Shown: piece after piece, positions 8,772 to 17,920 of the stretch
Numbering within the stretch: the stretch's first letter is position 1
Layout: every line of letters starts with the position of its first letter
Origin: Sutterella sp047777475
Lineage (GTDB): Bacteria; Pseudomonadota; Gammaproteobacteria; Burkholderiales; Burkholderiaceae_F
NCBI GenBank assembly: GCA_047777475.1
Contig: JBKEET010000001.1
Location: 372,001-436,000 of the forward strand
Reading direction: 5' to 3'
Length of the DNA: 64,000 nt
Notes under the pieces: model-generated
The model's input: the letters and a program-made list of their open reading frames with translations, nothing else
What the model was told of the DNA's origin: nothing
Database searches by the model: none
Translations under genes and position numbers: made by a program

Positions 8772-10094
8772 ATGACGCTTATCTTTGCTCTTCTCGGCTT
8801 CACGATTGTGCTCGGCACCCTGGTGGTGATCCACGAGGGCGGGCACTGCTTCACCGCCAAGCTGCTCGGCATCCGCGTCGAGCGCTTCTCGCTCGGCTTC
8901 GGGCCCGTGCTCTGGCGCAGGGTGATCCGCGGCACCGAGTACTGCGTCTCGGCGCTGCCGCTCGGCGGCTACGTCAAGATGCTCAACGAGAGCGATGAGG
9001 GCATCCGGCCCGAGGACCTGCCTTACAGCTACGAGAGGGCGCCTCGCTGGAAGAGGGCGCTCGTGCTCTTCATGGGACCGGCCGTCAACTTCATCTTCGC
9101 GTTTGTGCTCTATGCCGCGGTGGGCCTCATCGGCGTGCCCGACATCGCGCCGATCCTCGGCACGCCGCCCGCGCAGACGCAGGCCGCCGCCGAGGGCGTG
9201 AGGGCGGGCGACCGCATCCTCTCGGTCGAGGGCGCGGCGATCCGCGGCCTCACCGACCTCAACCTCGAGCTCATCGCCCGCGCAGGCGAGGAGGACGTGA
9301 AGGCGGAGTTCAGCCGCGGCGGCGAAACGTACGTGCGGCATTTCTCGCTTGCGGGCGAGAGCCTTGACGACGTCTCGAAGAAGCCGCCGATGCTCACGCT
9401 CGGGCTCGTGCCCGAGTTCACCGGCGTCTCGATCGTGAACGTCATGCCCGGCTCGCCCGCCAAGGCGGCGGGCATCGAGCCGGGGTCGCTGCTCCTGGCC
9501 GTTGACGGCCGGAAGGCCGCGACGCCCGCCGATGCGGTGAAGCTCCTGAAGGCCGCCAAGGGCGGCGAGGTGACGCTCCTTGTCAAGAGCGCCGCCGATC
9601 CCGAGGCGGGGGCGCGCGAGGTGCGCGCCGCGTTGAAGGACGGCAAGCTCGGCGTCGCGCTCGCGCCGGGCTTCCACATGATCAAGGTGCGCCTCGGGCC
9701 GGTCGAGAGCGTCACGACGGCGCTCAACCGCGTGCGCGCGATGACGGCGCTGCAGGCCAAGGGCATCGGCCAGATGGCCACGGGCGAGGCGAGCACGAAG
9801 AACCTCTCGGGCCCCGTCGCGATCGCGCAGGCCGCGGGTTCCGCGGTGCAGAGCGGCCTCGTGCCGTTCCTCGAGTTCACGGCGCTCATCTCGCTCGCGC
9901 TCGGGTTCATGAACCTGCTGCCGATCCCGGTGCTCGACGGCGGGCAGCTCTGCGTGCTCGCCTGCGAGGGGGCGCTGCGGCGCGACTTCTCCGAGAAGAC
10001 GCGCGAAAACATCGGCAAAGTGGGCCTTATCCTGCTCTTGGCGGTGTTCGCGCTCGCGATGACCAACGATTTCTCGCGCCTGCTCGGGGGCTGA
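8772..10094 (+). CDS. rseP: Site-2 zinc metalloprotease RseP
   Basis: Inner-membrane intramembrane protease that cuts anti-sigma factors (RseA in E. coli) and remnant signal peptides. The 440-residue protein has the catalytic zinc site HEGGH in the first transmembrane segment (residues 22-26) and the second metal motif LLPIPVLDGGQL near the C-terminus. Two PDZ-like regions lie in the periplasmic middle (around residues 115-300: EGVRAGDRILSVEG and PAKAAGIEPGSLLLAVDG). Tightly spaced after dxr and followed by bamA, the standard betaproteobacterial order. Confidence 0.96.
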   Translation: MTLIFALLGFTIVLGTLVVIHEGGHCFTAKLLGIRVERFSLGFGPVLWRRVIRGTEYCVSALPLGGYVKMLNESDEGIRPEDLPYSYERAPRWKRALVLFMGPAVNFIFAFVLYAAVGLIGVPDIAPILGTPPAQTQAAAEGVRAGDRILSVEGAAIRGLTDLNLELIARAGEEDVKAEFSRGGETYVRHFSLAGESLDDVSKKPPMLTLGLVPEFTGVSIVNVMPGSPAKAAGIEPGSLLLAVDGRKAATPADAVKLLKAAKGGEVTLLVKSAADPEAGAREVRAALKDGKLGVALAPGFHMIKVRLGPVESVTTALNRVRAMTALQAKGIGQMATGEASTKNLSGPVAIAQAAGSAVQSGLVPFLEFTALISLALGFMNLLPIPVLDGGQLCVLACEGALRRDFSEKTRENIGKVGLILLLAVFALAMTNDFSRLLGG

Positions 10095-10317
10095 ACCCGC
10101 GGGAAAGGTTCTATCGCTGTAATTGCCTGTTGCTAAATATGCTTCGTTTTCTGCCGCCGAGGAAGGCCGAATTTTGGTAACCTTACACAGTTTTCGCAGC
10201 CGCAGCGCATCTCCCGTCCCGAACGGAGTGCCGGAAGTGACTTTTTCCCCGGTGCGCGCCGCGGTTCTGTTAACAGCCGGCCGGTGCCGACCGTCCGGTA
10301 TTTAGAGAGATCTCATT

Positions 10318-12630
10318 TTGCTGAAACATCTGACACAGAAGGCCGTCGCCGCCGCGGTGGCCCTGGCGCTCTCGGAAGGCGCCTTTGCCTTTGTCATCTC
10401 CGACATCCGCGTCGAGGGCCTGGTGCGCACCGAGCCCGGCACGGTTTTCTCGCACCTGCCGTTCCGCACGGGCGACGACTACACGGCTGACAAGGGCACC
10501 CGCGCCATCCACTCGCTTTACGCTTCCGGCCTCTTCAAGGACGTTTCTCTGAGCCAGGACGGCACCGTGCTGGTGGTCCGCGTGGTCGAGCGCCCGGCCG
10601 TCGCGACCATTGAGACGCACGGCATCAAGACGTTCGACAAGGATGCCGTCGAGAAGAGCCTGCGCGACGTGGGCCTCGCCGAGGGCCGCATCTTCGACCA
10701 GTCGACGCTCGACCGCGCCGACCAGGAGCTGCGCCGCCAGTACCTCGCCAAGGGCTACTACGGCGTGAAGATCAAGACGACGGTGACGCCGCTCGAGCGC
10801 AACCGCGTGCGCGTCACGATCGACGCCGACGAAGGCAAGGCCTCGTCGATCGCCTCGATCCGCTTCAACGGCAACAAGATTTTCGATTCCGACGAGCTGC
10901 TCGACCAGATGCAGCTCGGCACGCCCAACTGGTTCAGCTGGTACACCAAGCGCGACCTCTACAGCCGCGAGAAGCTCGCCGCCGACATCGAGACGATCCG
11001 CTCGTTCTACATGAACCAGGGCTACCTCGACTTCAAGGTCGACTCCGTGCAGGTGTCGATCGCCCCGAACAAGTCGGACGTCTACATCACGATCAACCTC
11101 ACCGAGGGCGAGAAGTACACCATTTCCGGCTGGAAGCTCACGGGCGACATGCTCGGCCTCGACGAGGACCTCAAGAAGCTCGTCACCCTCAAGGAAGGCG
11201 ACATCTACAACAGCGAGAACGTCAACAAGGTTTCCGAAGCGCTCGTCGGCAAGCTCTCGACGCTCGGCTACGCCTTCGCCAAGGCCACGCCGAACCCGGT
11301 CGCCGACAAGGAAAAGCGCACGGTCGACGTGGTCTACACGATCGACCCGGGCCGCCGCGCTTACGTCCGCCGCGTCAACATTTCGGGCAACAACCGCACG
11401 AAGGACGAGGTGATCCGCCGCGAAGTGCGCCAGTACGAGTCGGCGTGGTTCGACAGCGACCGCGTCAAGGCCTCGCGCGACCGCATCGACCGCCTCGGCT
11501 TCTTCGACAGCGTGACGGTCGATCCGGTGCCGGTTCCGGGCACCCGCGATCAGGTTGACCTCGACGTCAAGGTGAAGGAACGCGCCACGGGCTCCATCTC
11601 GCTCGGCGCCGGCTACTCCACCTCGGAAGGCATCATCCTTTCGGCGGGCTTCGCGCAGAACAACGTCTTCGGCACGGGCAACTCGCTGTCGGTGAACGTC
11701 AACACGTCGGATTCCTCGCGCACGTACTCGCTCGCCGTTGACGAGCCCTACGTCACGCCGGAAGGCATCTCGCGCTCCTGGGAACTCTACGACCGCAGCG
11801 TCGACCTTGAAGACCTCGACATTTCGGACGTCAAGTACGAGACCCGCGGCGCATCGCTCGCGTTCGGCATCCCGTTCACGGAAAACGACCGCGTCTTCCT
11901 CGGCGGCAAGGTCGAGTCGACCAAGGTGTCGCTGCGCGACGCCTCGCCCCAGCGCTATGTGAACTACGTCGAAGAGTTCGGCAAGGACCCGTGGTCCTGG
12001 GCCGCGACGATCGGCTGGTCCCGCGACACGCGCGACAACTCGCTCGCGCCGACGCGCGGCGTCTACCAGCGCCTCAACGGCGAAGTCGGCCTCCCGGGCC
12101 TCGACATCCAGTACTACAAGTTCACGTACCAGTACCAGCAGTACATTCCGCTCTCGAAGACCTGGACGCTCGCCTTCAACGGCACGGTCGGCTACGGCGA
12201 CACGTACGGCAGCACGAACATGTTCCCGTTCTTCAAGAACTTCTACGTCGGCGGCATCGGCTCGGTGCGCGGCTTCGAGTCCGGCACGCTCGGCCCGAAG
12301 GACGGCAGCTCGGATGACGACGACAACATGGGCGGCGACCGCATGCTCGCGGGCTCCATCGAGCTGATGGCGCCCCTGCCGGGCGGCGACCGCACGCTGC
12401 GCATCTTCGGCTTCCTTGATGCCGGCTATGCCTGGGGCTACCAGGGCGACGGCTACGGCCACTACACGCACCAGAACGTGAGCCTGTCGGACCTCCGCTA
12501 CTCGACCGGCATCGGCATTGCCTGGATCTCGCCGCTCGGCCCGCTGAAGTTCTCGGTTGCCTGGCCTCTCAACGAGAAGGACGGCGACGACACGCAGCGC
12601 TTCCAGTTCCAGATCGGCACGGGCTTCTAA
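10318..12630 (+). CDS. bamA: Outer membrane protein assembly factor BamA
   Basis: Core of the BAM complex that folds and inserts beta-barrel proteins. The 770-residue protein has a signal peptide (residues 1-24, ending near GAFA), five POTRA domains (about 25-420, with internal repeats such as VRRVNISGNNRTKDEVIRRE) and a 16-strand barrel. The conserved loop-6 motif VRGFESGTLGPKDG is present, and the chain ends in an aromatic residue (FQFQIGTGF), as expected of BAM substrates. The start is TTG, with a purine-rich AGAGAGA upstream. A terminator follows. Confidence 0.97.
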   Translation: MLKHLTQKAVAAAVALALSEGAFAFVISDIRVEGLVRTEPGTVFSHLPFRTGDDYTADKGTRAIHSLYASGLFKDVSLSQDGTVLVVRVVERPAVATIETHGIKTFDKDAVEKSLRDVGLAEGRIFDQSTLDRADQELRRQYLAKGYYGVKIKTTVTPLERNRVRVTIDADEGKASSIASIRFNGNKIFDSDELLDQMQLGTPNWFSWYTKRDLYSREKLAADIETIRSFYMNQGYLDFKVDSVQVSIAPNKSDVYITINLTEGEKYTISGWKLTGDMLGLDEDLKKLVTLKEGDIYNSENVNKVSEALVGKLSTLGYAFAKATPNPVADKEKRTVDVVYTIDPGRRAYVRRVNISGNNRTKDEVIRREVRQYESAWFDSDRVKASRDRIDRLGFFDSVTVDPVPVPGTRDQVDLDVKVKERATGSISLGAGYSTSEGIILSAGFAQNNVFGTGNSLSVNVNTSDSSRTYSLAVDEPYVTPEGISRSWELYDRSVDLEDLDISDVKYETRGASLAFGIPFTENDRVFLGGKVESTKVSLRDASPQRYVNYVEEFGKDPWSWAATIGWSRDTRDNSLAPTRGVYQRLNGEVGLPGLDIQYYKFTYQYQQYIPLSKTWTLAFNGTVGYGDTYGSTNMFPFFKNFYVGGIGSVRGFESGTLGPKDGSSDDDDNMGGDRMLAGSIELMAPLPGGDRTLRIFGFLDAGYAWGYQGDGYGHYTHQNVSLSDLRYSTGIGIAWISPLGPLKFSVAWPLNEKDGDDTQRFQFQIGTGF

Positions 12631-12657
12631 AGCCTCCGCCGCAGGAGAACGCTTAAG

Positions 12658-12697
12658 CCCCGGCTTTCGGCCCCGTGCCGAGCCGGGGTTAATTTTT
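12658..12697 (+). terminator. Terminator after bamA
   Basis: CCCCGGCT (12658-12665) pairs with AGCCGGGG (12681-12688), followed by TTAATTTTT. It separates bamA from the convergent LysR gene. Confidence 0.7.
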
Positions 12698-12726
12698 GCC
12701 TTCGGCGGCGGGAAAGAGGGGACTTC

Positions 12727-13683
12727 TCAGACCGACGCGCGCTCGAAAAGCGGGAACATCGCGGCGTAGCGCCGCATGCGCTCCCGAAGCGCCTTGCCTT
12801 CGGCTTCGGCGAACCATTCGGCAAAGCGCAGGAGCCGCGGGCTGTGCCGTGCCCGCGCCGGCGCGGCGAGCGTCATCCGCCAGGCCGGGCGGTGCCAGCC
12901 GCCGAGAACGGGCACGAGCGCGCCGCTCTCGATGTCCTTGAGGCAGGAAGAAATTGACAGATCGAGCGCGATGCCGTCGCCCTTGAGGAGCGCCTCGCGT
13001 CCCGACATCACGTCGCCCGCAAACGCCACCCGTCGGCATTTGAGCGGCCGGCTCTCTGCGCCGCGCACAAGCGTTTCGGTGAAATCGTAATGCCGGGCTT
13101 TCCGAAGGATCACCGAGTGCGAGGCAAGGTCCTCGGGACACTTGGGCTCGCCGCGGCGGCGCAGGTATTCCCTTGAGGCGAGCGGCAGGTTGAACGCCGC
13201 GCCGACTTTCCAGAGCAGGAGCCCCGCGGCGGGCGGCTCGTAGGGGAGGTAGGCGATGTCGACCCGGCCCTCGAGCACGTCCTCGTGATCGAAGTCGGAA
13301 ACGATCTCGATGCTGAGGCCCGGATCCCTTCCGGCGAAGCTTTTCAGGATGGCGTTGACGCTTTCCCTCGGGCAGTTGACCGGAATCGAGAGGCTCGCCG
13401 AAATGCTTTCGCCGCGCAGCACGGCGGCGCCCGCCTGCAGGCGGGCGTGGCTCTCGAGGAGCGAGCGCACGGCGGGCAGCAGCGCTTCGGCGCCCTTCGT
13501 GAGCCGCGCCGGCCGGCTTTCGTGGTCGATCAGCGCCAGGCCGAGATCCTCCTCGAGCTTCTGGATGATGCGCGTGCAGGCCGGGAGGTCCAGCCCCGTG
13601 CTGATGGAAGCGCCTTTCATGCCGCGGCCCTCGCTCAGGGCTGCGAGCACTTTCCAGGCATCGATGTTGTTCGTCGCTTTCAT
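12727..13683 (-). CDS. LysR family transcriptional regulator
   Basis: 318-residue regulator with an N-terminal winged HTH (residues 5-62; CTRIIQKLEEDLGLALIDHESRPARLTKGAEALLP is the recognition region, slightly divergent from the usual LysR spacing) and a periplasmic-binding-protein-like effector domain (95-300). It is transcribed divergently from the flavoprotein gene at 13827, with an ATTGT-N7-ACAAT dyad between them. The arrangement predicts that it controls that gene and itself in response to a small ligand, probably the reductase's substrate. The ligand is unknown. Confidence 0.88.
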   Translation of the reverse strand: MKATNNIDAWKVLAALSEGRGMKGASISTGLDLPACTRIIQKLEEDLGLALIDHESRPARLTKGAEALLPAVRSLLESHARLQAGAAVLRGESISASLSIPVNCPRESVNAILKSFAGRDPGLSIEIVSDFDHEDVLEGRVDIAYLPYEPPAAGLLLWKVGAAFNLPLASREYLRRRGEPKCPEDLASHSVILRKARHYDFTETLVRGAESRPLKCRRVAFAGDVMSGREALLKGDGIALDLSISSCLKDIESGALVPVLGGWHRPAWRMTLAAPARARHSPRLLRFAEWFAEAEGKALRERMRRYAAMFPLFERASV

Positions 13684-13715
13684 GTCCGTGCGGCCTTTCC
13701 GGCGCGGCCGGCTAA

Positions 13716-13732
13716 ATTGTAAAAATCACAAT
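13716..13732. promoter_or_regulatory. Putative LysR operator
   Basis: Perfect dyad ATTGT-AAAAATC-ACAAT in the 143-bp divergent spacer. It fits the T-N11-A core of LysR-type operators, and lies about 33 bp from the regulator start and 95 bp from the flavoprotein start. Confidence 0.6.
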
Positions 13733-13826
13733 CTGTTTTTAATTTTAGCCTTTGAACGCCCGCCGCGGTCCCGTAATCTTTGAATCAAGGGAAAGCGACC
13801 GATTTCCCGATGCAAAGGAGAAAGCC

Positions 13827-15368
13827 ATGACCAAGTTCAACCGCAGAACATTCCTTGCTTCCGGTCTCGCCGCGGGTGCCGCTGCCGTTTCGCCGGCACG
13901 TGCTTCCGCTTCCGTGTGCCCGGCTGTTCCTCGGAAATGGGATGAGACGCTCGACGTCGTTGTGATCGGCTCGGGCTTCGCCGGGCTCGCGGCGGCCATT
14001 GAGGCGCACAAGGCCGGCGCGAGCGTCGCCGTGCTTGAAAAGATGCCGACCGCGGGCGGCAACTCCATCATCAACGGCGGCATCATGTCGGTGCCCGGCA
14101 ATCCCGCCCAGAAAAAGCTCGGCGTCGAGGACTCGGCCGAGCTCCTCGCCGAGGACATGCTCCGCGAGGGCCAGGGGCTCAATTACCCGGACAAGGTGAA
14201 GACCGTGGCCGAAGGGGCTTACGGCGCCTGGCAATGGCTCGAGAAAGAACTCGGCGTCGAGTTCATTCAAGACAAAGTCGGTCAGGAAGGCGGCCATTCC
14301 GTGCCGCGTCACCTCTACACGAAGAACGGCTCCGGCTCGGGCATCGTCCTCAAGGAGCTCGACTGGCTGAAGAAGGCGGGCGTTCCCGTGCGGCTTCGCT
14401 GCTATGTCGAAACGATCTGGCGCGACGAAACGGGCCGCGCGGTGGGCGTTCGCGTGCGCGAGGGCTACAAGTTCCCGAATAAGGATTCCGGCAAGGCGAA
14501 GGACATCCGTGCGCGCCGCGCGATCGTGCTCTGCTACGGCGGCTTCGGCGCCGACGTGAAGTTCCGCATGAAGTACGACCCCAAGCTCACCGACAAGTTC
14601 GACACCACCAACCAGCCGGGTGCCACGGGCGAACTTTGGCGCGAGACGGCGCGCATCGGCTGCTCCCAGATCCAGCAGGACTGGATTCAGTGCGGCCCGT
14701 GGAATTCGCCCGAAGAAAAGGGCATGGGCATCGCGCTTTACTTCGCGCAGGGCGCTGCGGCCACACGCGGCCTGTGGATCGACTGCAAGACGGGGCGGCG
14801 CTTTGTCAACGAACTTGCCAACCGCAAGGTGCGCGCCGATGCGGTGATCAATAACAACAACCGCGGCCATAAGTGCATTGCGCTCGCCGACACAAATGCT
14901 GTCGACGACTGGCAGGTGGTGCGCCCCGGCATGCTCCAGAAAGAGCTTGACCGCGGCGTCGTTCACCGCTGCGATACGCTCGAGGAAGTGGCTTCGAAGC
15001 TCGGCATTCCGCTTGAAGCACTGAAGAAATCGATCGCCGACTACAACGCCGTGCGCAGCCGCGCCGCAGCCGACAAGACTGTCCGCGACGAAATGGGACG
15101 CGGTGTTTATCCGAAGGCCCGCCCGATGGAAGCGGGTCCCTGGTACTACTCGTTCCTGTCGCCCAAGGTGCACCACTGCATGGGCGGCCTCGAGACCAAC
15201 GCGAAGGGACAGGTGATCGGCATCACGGACGATCAGCCGATTCCCGGGCTTTTCGCCGCCGGCGAGGCGACGGGCGGCGTGCACGGGGCAGTGCGCCTCG
15301 GCTCCTGCGCCACGCTCGACTGCATCGTCAACGGACGCATCGCCGGACAGAACGCCGCCAAAGCCTGA
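13827..15368 (+). CDS. Tat-exported FAD-dependent reductase (fumarate-reductase/flavocytochrome c type)
   Basis: 513-residue flavoprotein of the soluble fumarate reductase family. The N-terminal twin-arginine signal (NRRTFLASG, Ala-rich, cleavage near ARASA) indicates periplasmic location. The FAD fold follows (VVVIGSGFAGLAAAIEAHKAGASV), and GGNSIINGGIMS is typical. The C-terminal active-site region has HHCMGGLETN and GGVHGAVRLGSCA, matching the His and Arg residues that bind dicarboxylate-like acceptors in flavocytochrome c. No heme domain or cytochrome gene is adjacent, so the electron donor must come from elsewhere. Start ATG 13827 with AAGGAG. The physiological acceptor is unknown. Confidence 0.88.
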   Translation: MTKFNRRTFLASGLAAGAAAVSPARASASVCPAVPRKWDETLDVVVIGSGFAGLAAAIEAHKAGASVAVLEKMPTAGGNSIINGGIMSVPGNPAQKKLGVEDSAELLAEDMLREGQGLNYPDKVKTVAEGAYGAWQWLEKELGVEFIQDKVGQEGGHSVPRHLYTKNGSGSGIVLKELDWLKKAGVPVRLRCYVETIWRDETGRAVGVRVREGYKFPNKDSGKAKDIRARRAIVLCYGGFGADVKFRMKYDPKLTDKFDTTNQPGATGELWRETARIGCSQIQQDWIQCGPWNSPEEKGMGIALYFAQGAAATRGLWIDCKTGRRFVNELANRKVRADAVINNNNRGHKCIALADTNAVDDWQVVRPGMLQKELDRGVVHRCDTLEEVASKLGIPLEALKKSIADYNAVRSRAAADKTVRDEMGRGVYPKARPMEAGPWYYSFLSPKVHHCMGGLETNAKGQVIGITDDQPIPGLFAAGEATGGVHGAVRLGSCATLDCIVNGRIAGQNAAKA

Positions 15369-15422
15369 TAAGAGCCGCTCGGCGGGCCTGTTTCTTCAAG
15401 AAGAAGAGCGGGGCATGTGCGG

Positions 15423-15428
15423 TACAAT
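15423..15428 (+). promoter_or_regulatory. Candidate -10 box upstream of skp
   Basis: TACAAT 55 bp after the flavoprotein stop and 78 bp before the skp start; no clear -35. A terminator-like hairpin lies about 20 bp downstream of it. Confidence 0.4.
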
Positions 15429-15448
15429 ACGCCATGCCTGAAACGAGG

Positions 15449-15478
15449 GGAGCGTCCTCCAACGGGACGCTCCTTTTT
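15449..15478 (+). terminator. Terminator or attenuator between flavoprotein gene and skp
   Basis: GGAGCGTCC / GGACGCTCC perfect 9-bp stem (15449-15457, 15465-15473) with a 7-nt loop, followed by TTTTT. It ends 27 bp before the skp GTG. It certainly could end the flavoprotein transcript; if the TACAAT at 15423 is a real promoter, it would instead sit in the skp leader. Confidence 0.75.
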
Positions 15479-15505
15479 CTTGCTGACTCACAGAAGAGGT
15501 AAGCC

Positions 15506-16036
15506 GTGAAAAAATTCCTAGCCGCCGCTTTCGGCGCCGCCGTGCTCGGCGCTGCCCTTGCCGCGCCCGCCGTCTATGCCGCCGAACTCAAGATCGGCGT
15601 CGTAAGCATGGAGCGCATCCTGAGAGAGTCCCGTTCGGCGGCCGTTGCCGGCGACAGGCTCAACGCCGAGGGCCAGCGCCGCCAGGAAGAGATCGACGCG
15701 ATGACCAAGCGCTTCAAGCAGCGCCTCGAGCGCTTCGAGAACGAGTCGAAGAACCTTCCCGAATCGGAGCGCCTCACGGAGCGCCGCGAGCTCGCCGAGA
15801 TGGAGCGCGACGTTTCGCGCCGCAGCCGCGAGGCGCGCGACGAGATCAACCAGCGCCGCAACGAAGAGGTGATGATGCTGCAGAGCCGCGCGGCGCGCGT
15901 GATCCGCCAGATCGCGGAGCAGGAAAAGTACGACCTCGTGCTCTACGAGTTCTTCTACGCGAGCAAGTCCGTCGACATCACCGACCGCGTGATGAAGATC
16001 CTCGACAAGGACGTGCCCGCCCCCGAGAAGAAATAA
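15506..16036 (+). CDS. skp: OmpH/Skp family outer membrane protein chaperone
   Basis: Periplasmic holdase that carries unfolded outer-membrane proteins from Sec to BAM. The 176-residue protein has a signal peptide (cleavage near VYAAEL, residue 26), a short beta segment (KIGVVSMERILRES), a long charged coiled-coil (about 45-130, Arg/Glu/Gln rich) forming the tentacles, and a C-terminal beta strand (YDLVLYEFFYASKSVDITD). GTG start with AGAGG upstream. It belongs to the BamA-LpxD neighbourhood, but is bounded here by hairpins on both sides. Confidence 0.93.
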   Translation: MKKFLAAAFGAAVLGAALAAPAVYAAELKIGVVSMERILRESRSAAVAGDRLNAEGQRRQEEIDAMTKRFKQRLERFENESKNLPESERLTERRELAEMERDVSRRSREARDEINQRRNEEVMMLQSRAARVIRQIAEQEKYDLVLYEFFYASKSVDITDRVMKILDKDVPAPEKK

Positions 16037-16056
16037 AGAGGGCAGGGCCTCATGAG

Positions 16057-16089
16057 GGGCGGCTTACGGAAGTCCGGGCCGCCCTTTTT
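16057..16089 (+). terminator. Terminator after skp
   Basis: GGGCGGC / GCCGCCC stem with a 14-nt loop, followed by TTTTT, 20 bp after the stop codon. Confidence 0.65.
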
Positions 16090-16134
16090 GCGCAACGGAT
16101 TTCACTGAAAAGACAGACACAGATAGGAGCCGAC

Positions 16135-17256
16135 ATGGCCGAATCCCGTCCCGAATTTGCGATCAATGACCTGATCGCGCAGGTTTCCCGCATGAGCAAG
16201 GACCGCCTCAAGATGCGCCTGCTCGGCGAAAACGTCACCGTTTCCCGCTTCATGCCGCCCAACGAGGCGGGCGAGGGCGACATGTCGTTCCTCACGAACG
16301 AGGCCTATGCCGCCGCGATGAAGGTCTCGAAGGCATCGCTCATCATCCTGCGCGAAAAGGACTTTGCGGCGCTCTTCGGCGATGAGAAGCCCGCCATGAG
16401 CGTGCTGCTCTGCGACAACCCCTATGCGTTCTTCGCGTTTGCCTCGCAGCTCCTCTTTGCCGAGCGCCGCCCCGCGGGCGTCGACAGGCTCGCCTTCGTC
16501 GAAGAAGGCGCCGAAATCGATCCCACGGCCCGCATCGAAGCGTTTGCCGTGGTGCGCCGCGGCGCCAAGGTGGGCGCCCGCACGGTCGTCAAAACCGGCG
16601 CCGTGATCGGCGAGGGCGCCAAAGTCGGCGCCGACTGCCTGCTTTACCCGAACGTCGTGCTCGAGCGCGGCACGCAGTGCGGCGACCGCTGCATTTTCCA
16701 GCCGGGCTGCGTCATCGGCGGCGACGGCTTCGGGTTTGCGCCTTTCTACGGCGAGTGGGTCAAGATCCCGCAGGTGGGCCGCGTGGTGATCGGCGACGAC
16801 GTCGAGATCGGCGCCAACACGACGGTCGACCGCGGCGCGCTCGACGACACCGTGATCGGCGAGGGCACGAAGCTTGACAACCTCATCCAGCTCGGCCACA
16901 ACGACCGCATCGGCCGCCACGTGGTGATGGCCGCGTGCGTGGGCATCGCGGGCTCGACCGAAGTGGGCGACCATACGATGATCGGCGGCGCGGCCAACAT
17001 CAACGGCCACATCCGCATCCCCGCCGGCTCCGGCGTGGGCCCGGCCACCTCGATCACGGGCTGGGGCGAGCTGCCCGCCCAGAAGATCGGCTTCTTCCCG
17101 GCGATCGAGGCGGGCGAGTTCCAGCGCACGGCTGCGATGGTCTCGCGCCTGCCGCAGCTGCGCCGCGAGCTCAAGGCGCTCGAGAAGCGCGTGGAAGAGC
17201 TATCCGGCATCATCCGTTCTGCCGACAGCGCGGCGGATGAAAATGAGCGAAAATAA
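16135..17256 (+). CDS. lpxD: UDP-3-O-(3-hydroxyacyl)glucosamine N-acyltransferase
   Basis: Third step of lipid A synthesis: adds the N-linked hydroxyacyl chain to UDP-3-O-acyl-glucosamine from acyl-ACP. The 373-residue protein has an N-terminal uridine-binding domain (1-110), then a left-handed beta-helix of hexapeptide repeats. It contains the LpxD hallmark region GGDGFGFAPFYGEW, VEIGANTTVDRGAL and the catalytic-His block LIQLGHNDRIG. The C-terminal helical tail (QLRRELKALEKRVEEL) is normal. ATG with ATAGGAG upstream. It lies upstream of fabZ, with a hairpin between. Confidence 0.96.
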   Translation: MAESRPEFAINDLIAQVSRMSKDRLKMRLLGENVTVSRFMPPNEAGEGDMSFLTNEAYAAAMKVSKASLIILREKDFAALFGDEKPAMSVLLCDNPYAFFAFASQLLFAERRPAGVDRLAFVEEGAEIDPTARIEAFAVVRRGAKVGARTVVKTGAVIGEGAKVGADCLLYPNVVLERGTQCGDRCIFQPGCVIGGDGFGFAPFYGEWVKIPQVGRVVIGDDVEIGANTTVDRGALDDTVIGEGTKLDNLIQLGHNDRIGRHVVMAACVGIAGSTEVGDHTMIGGAANINGHIRIPAGSGVGPATSITGWGELPAQKIGFFPAIEAGEFQRTAAMVSRLPQLRRELKALEKRVEELSGIIRSADSAADENERK

Positions 17257-17286
17257 ATCGATTTCGGTTCCGATTAATCCCCTGCG

Positions 17287-17323
17287 GAGGAACGCCCGAA
17301 GAGCGTTCCTCGCTGCCTTTTTT
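17287..17323 (+). terminator. Hairpin between lpxD and fabZ
   Basis: GAGGAACGC / GCGTTCCTC (17287-17295, 17303-17311), then GCTGCC and a T6 run at 17318. The gap between stem and T-run makes it a weak terminator or attenuator; it ends 17 bp before the fabZ start. Confidence 0.55.
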
Positions 17324-17339
17324 AGGACGCGACAAGACA

Positions 17340-17891
17340 ATGGCTGTTTTTGACATTCAGGACATCATGTCCATGCTCCCCCACCGCTTCCCGTTCCTTC
17401 TCGTGGACCGCGTCGTCGAATTCGACCCCAAGGAAGGGCGCGTGGTCACGATCAAGAACGTGACGGCCAACGAACCCCAGTTCATGGGCCACTTCCCCGG
17501 GGCGCCGGTCATGCCCGGCGTGCTCATCATCGAGGCGATGGCCCAGTCCTGCGCTTTTGTGGCGCTGAGCCGGCTGCCCGACACGGTCGACCGCAACAAC
17601 TCGATCTTCTATTTCGCCGGCATCAACAAGGCCCGCTTCAAGAGGGTGGTGGTTCCCGGCGACCAGCTCGTGATCGAAGGCAAGTTCGTCCGCTCCAAGA
17701 TGGGCATCGGCATTTTCGACGCGGTGGCCCGCGTCGACGGCAAGGTCGCCTGCGAGGCGGAGATGATGTGCGCTTACCGTCCGAAGCCCGGCGCCCGCGA
17801 CGACAACAAGCGCATCGAGGACATCCTGCACGGCCGCACGGCGCCCGAAGGCGCCGCAGAGCCCGCTGCGGAGCCCAAGAAAGCCGAATAG
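17340..17891 (+). CDS. fabZ: 3-hydroxyacyl-[acyl-carrier-protein] dehydratase FabZ
   Basis: Dehydrates 3-hydroxyacyl-ACP in fatty-acid elongation, competing with LpxA/LpxD for hydroxyacyl-ACP. The 183-residue hot-dog-fold protein has LPHRFPFLLVDRVVEFD (catalytic His) and HFPGAPVMPGVLIIEAMAQ (catalytic Glu). It is about 30 residues longer than usual, because of a C-terminal acidic/Ala/Pro tail (RTAPEGAAEPAAEPKKAE). In most betaproteobacteria lpxA follows immediately; here a strong terminator and 1.1 kb of noncoding DNA intervene. Confidence 0.95.
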   Translation: MAVFDIQDIMSMLPHRFPFLLVDRVVEFDPKEGRVVTIKNVTANEPQFMGHFPGAPVMPGVLIIEAMAQSCAFVALSRLPDTVDRNNSIFYFAGINKARFKRVVVPGDQLVIEGKFVRSKMGIGIFDAVARVDGKVACEAEMMCAYRPKPGARDDNKRIEDILHGRTAPEGAAEPAAEPKKAE

Positions 17892-17920
17892 AGCTTTTTG
17901 AGGCGCAGCCCTTTCGAAAG

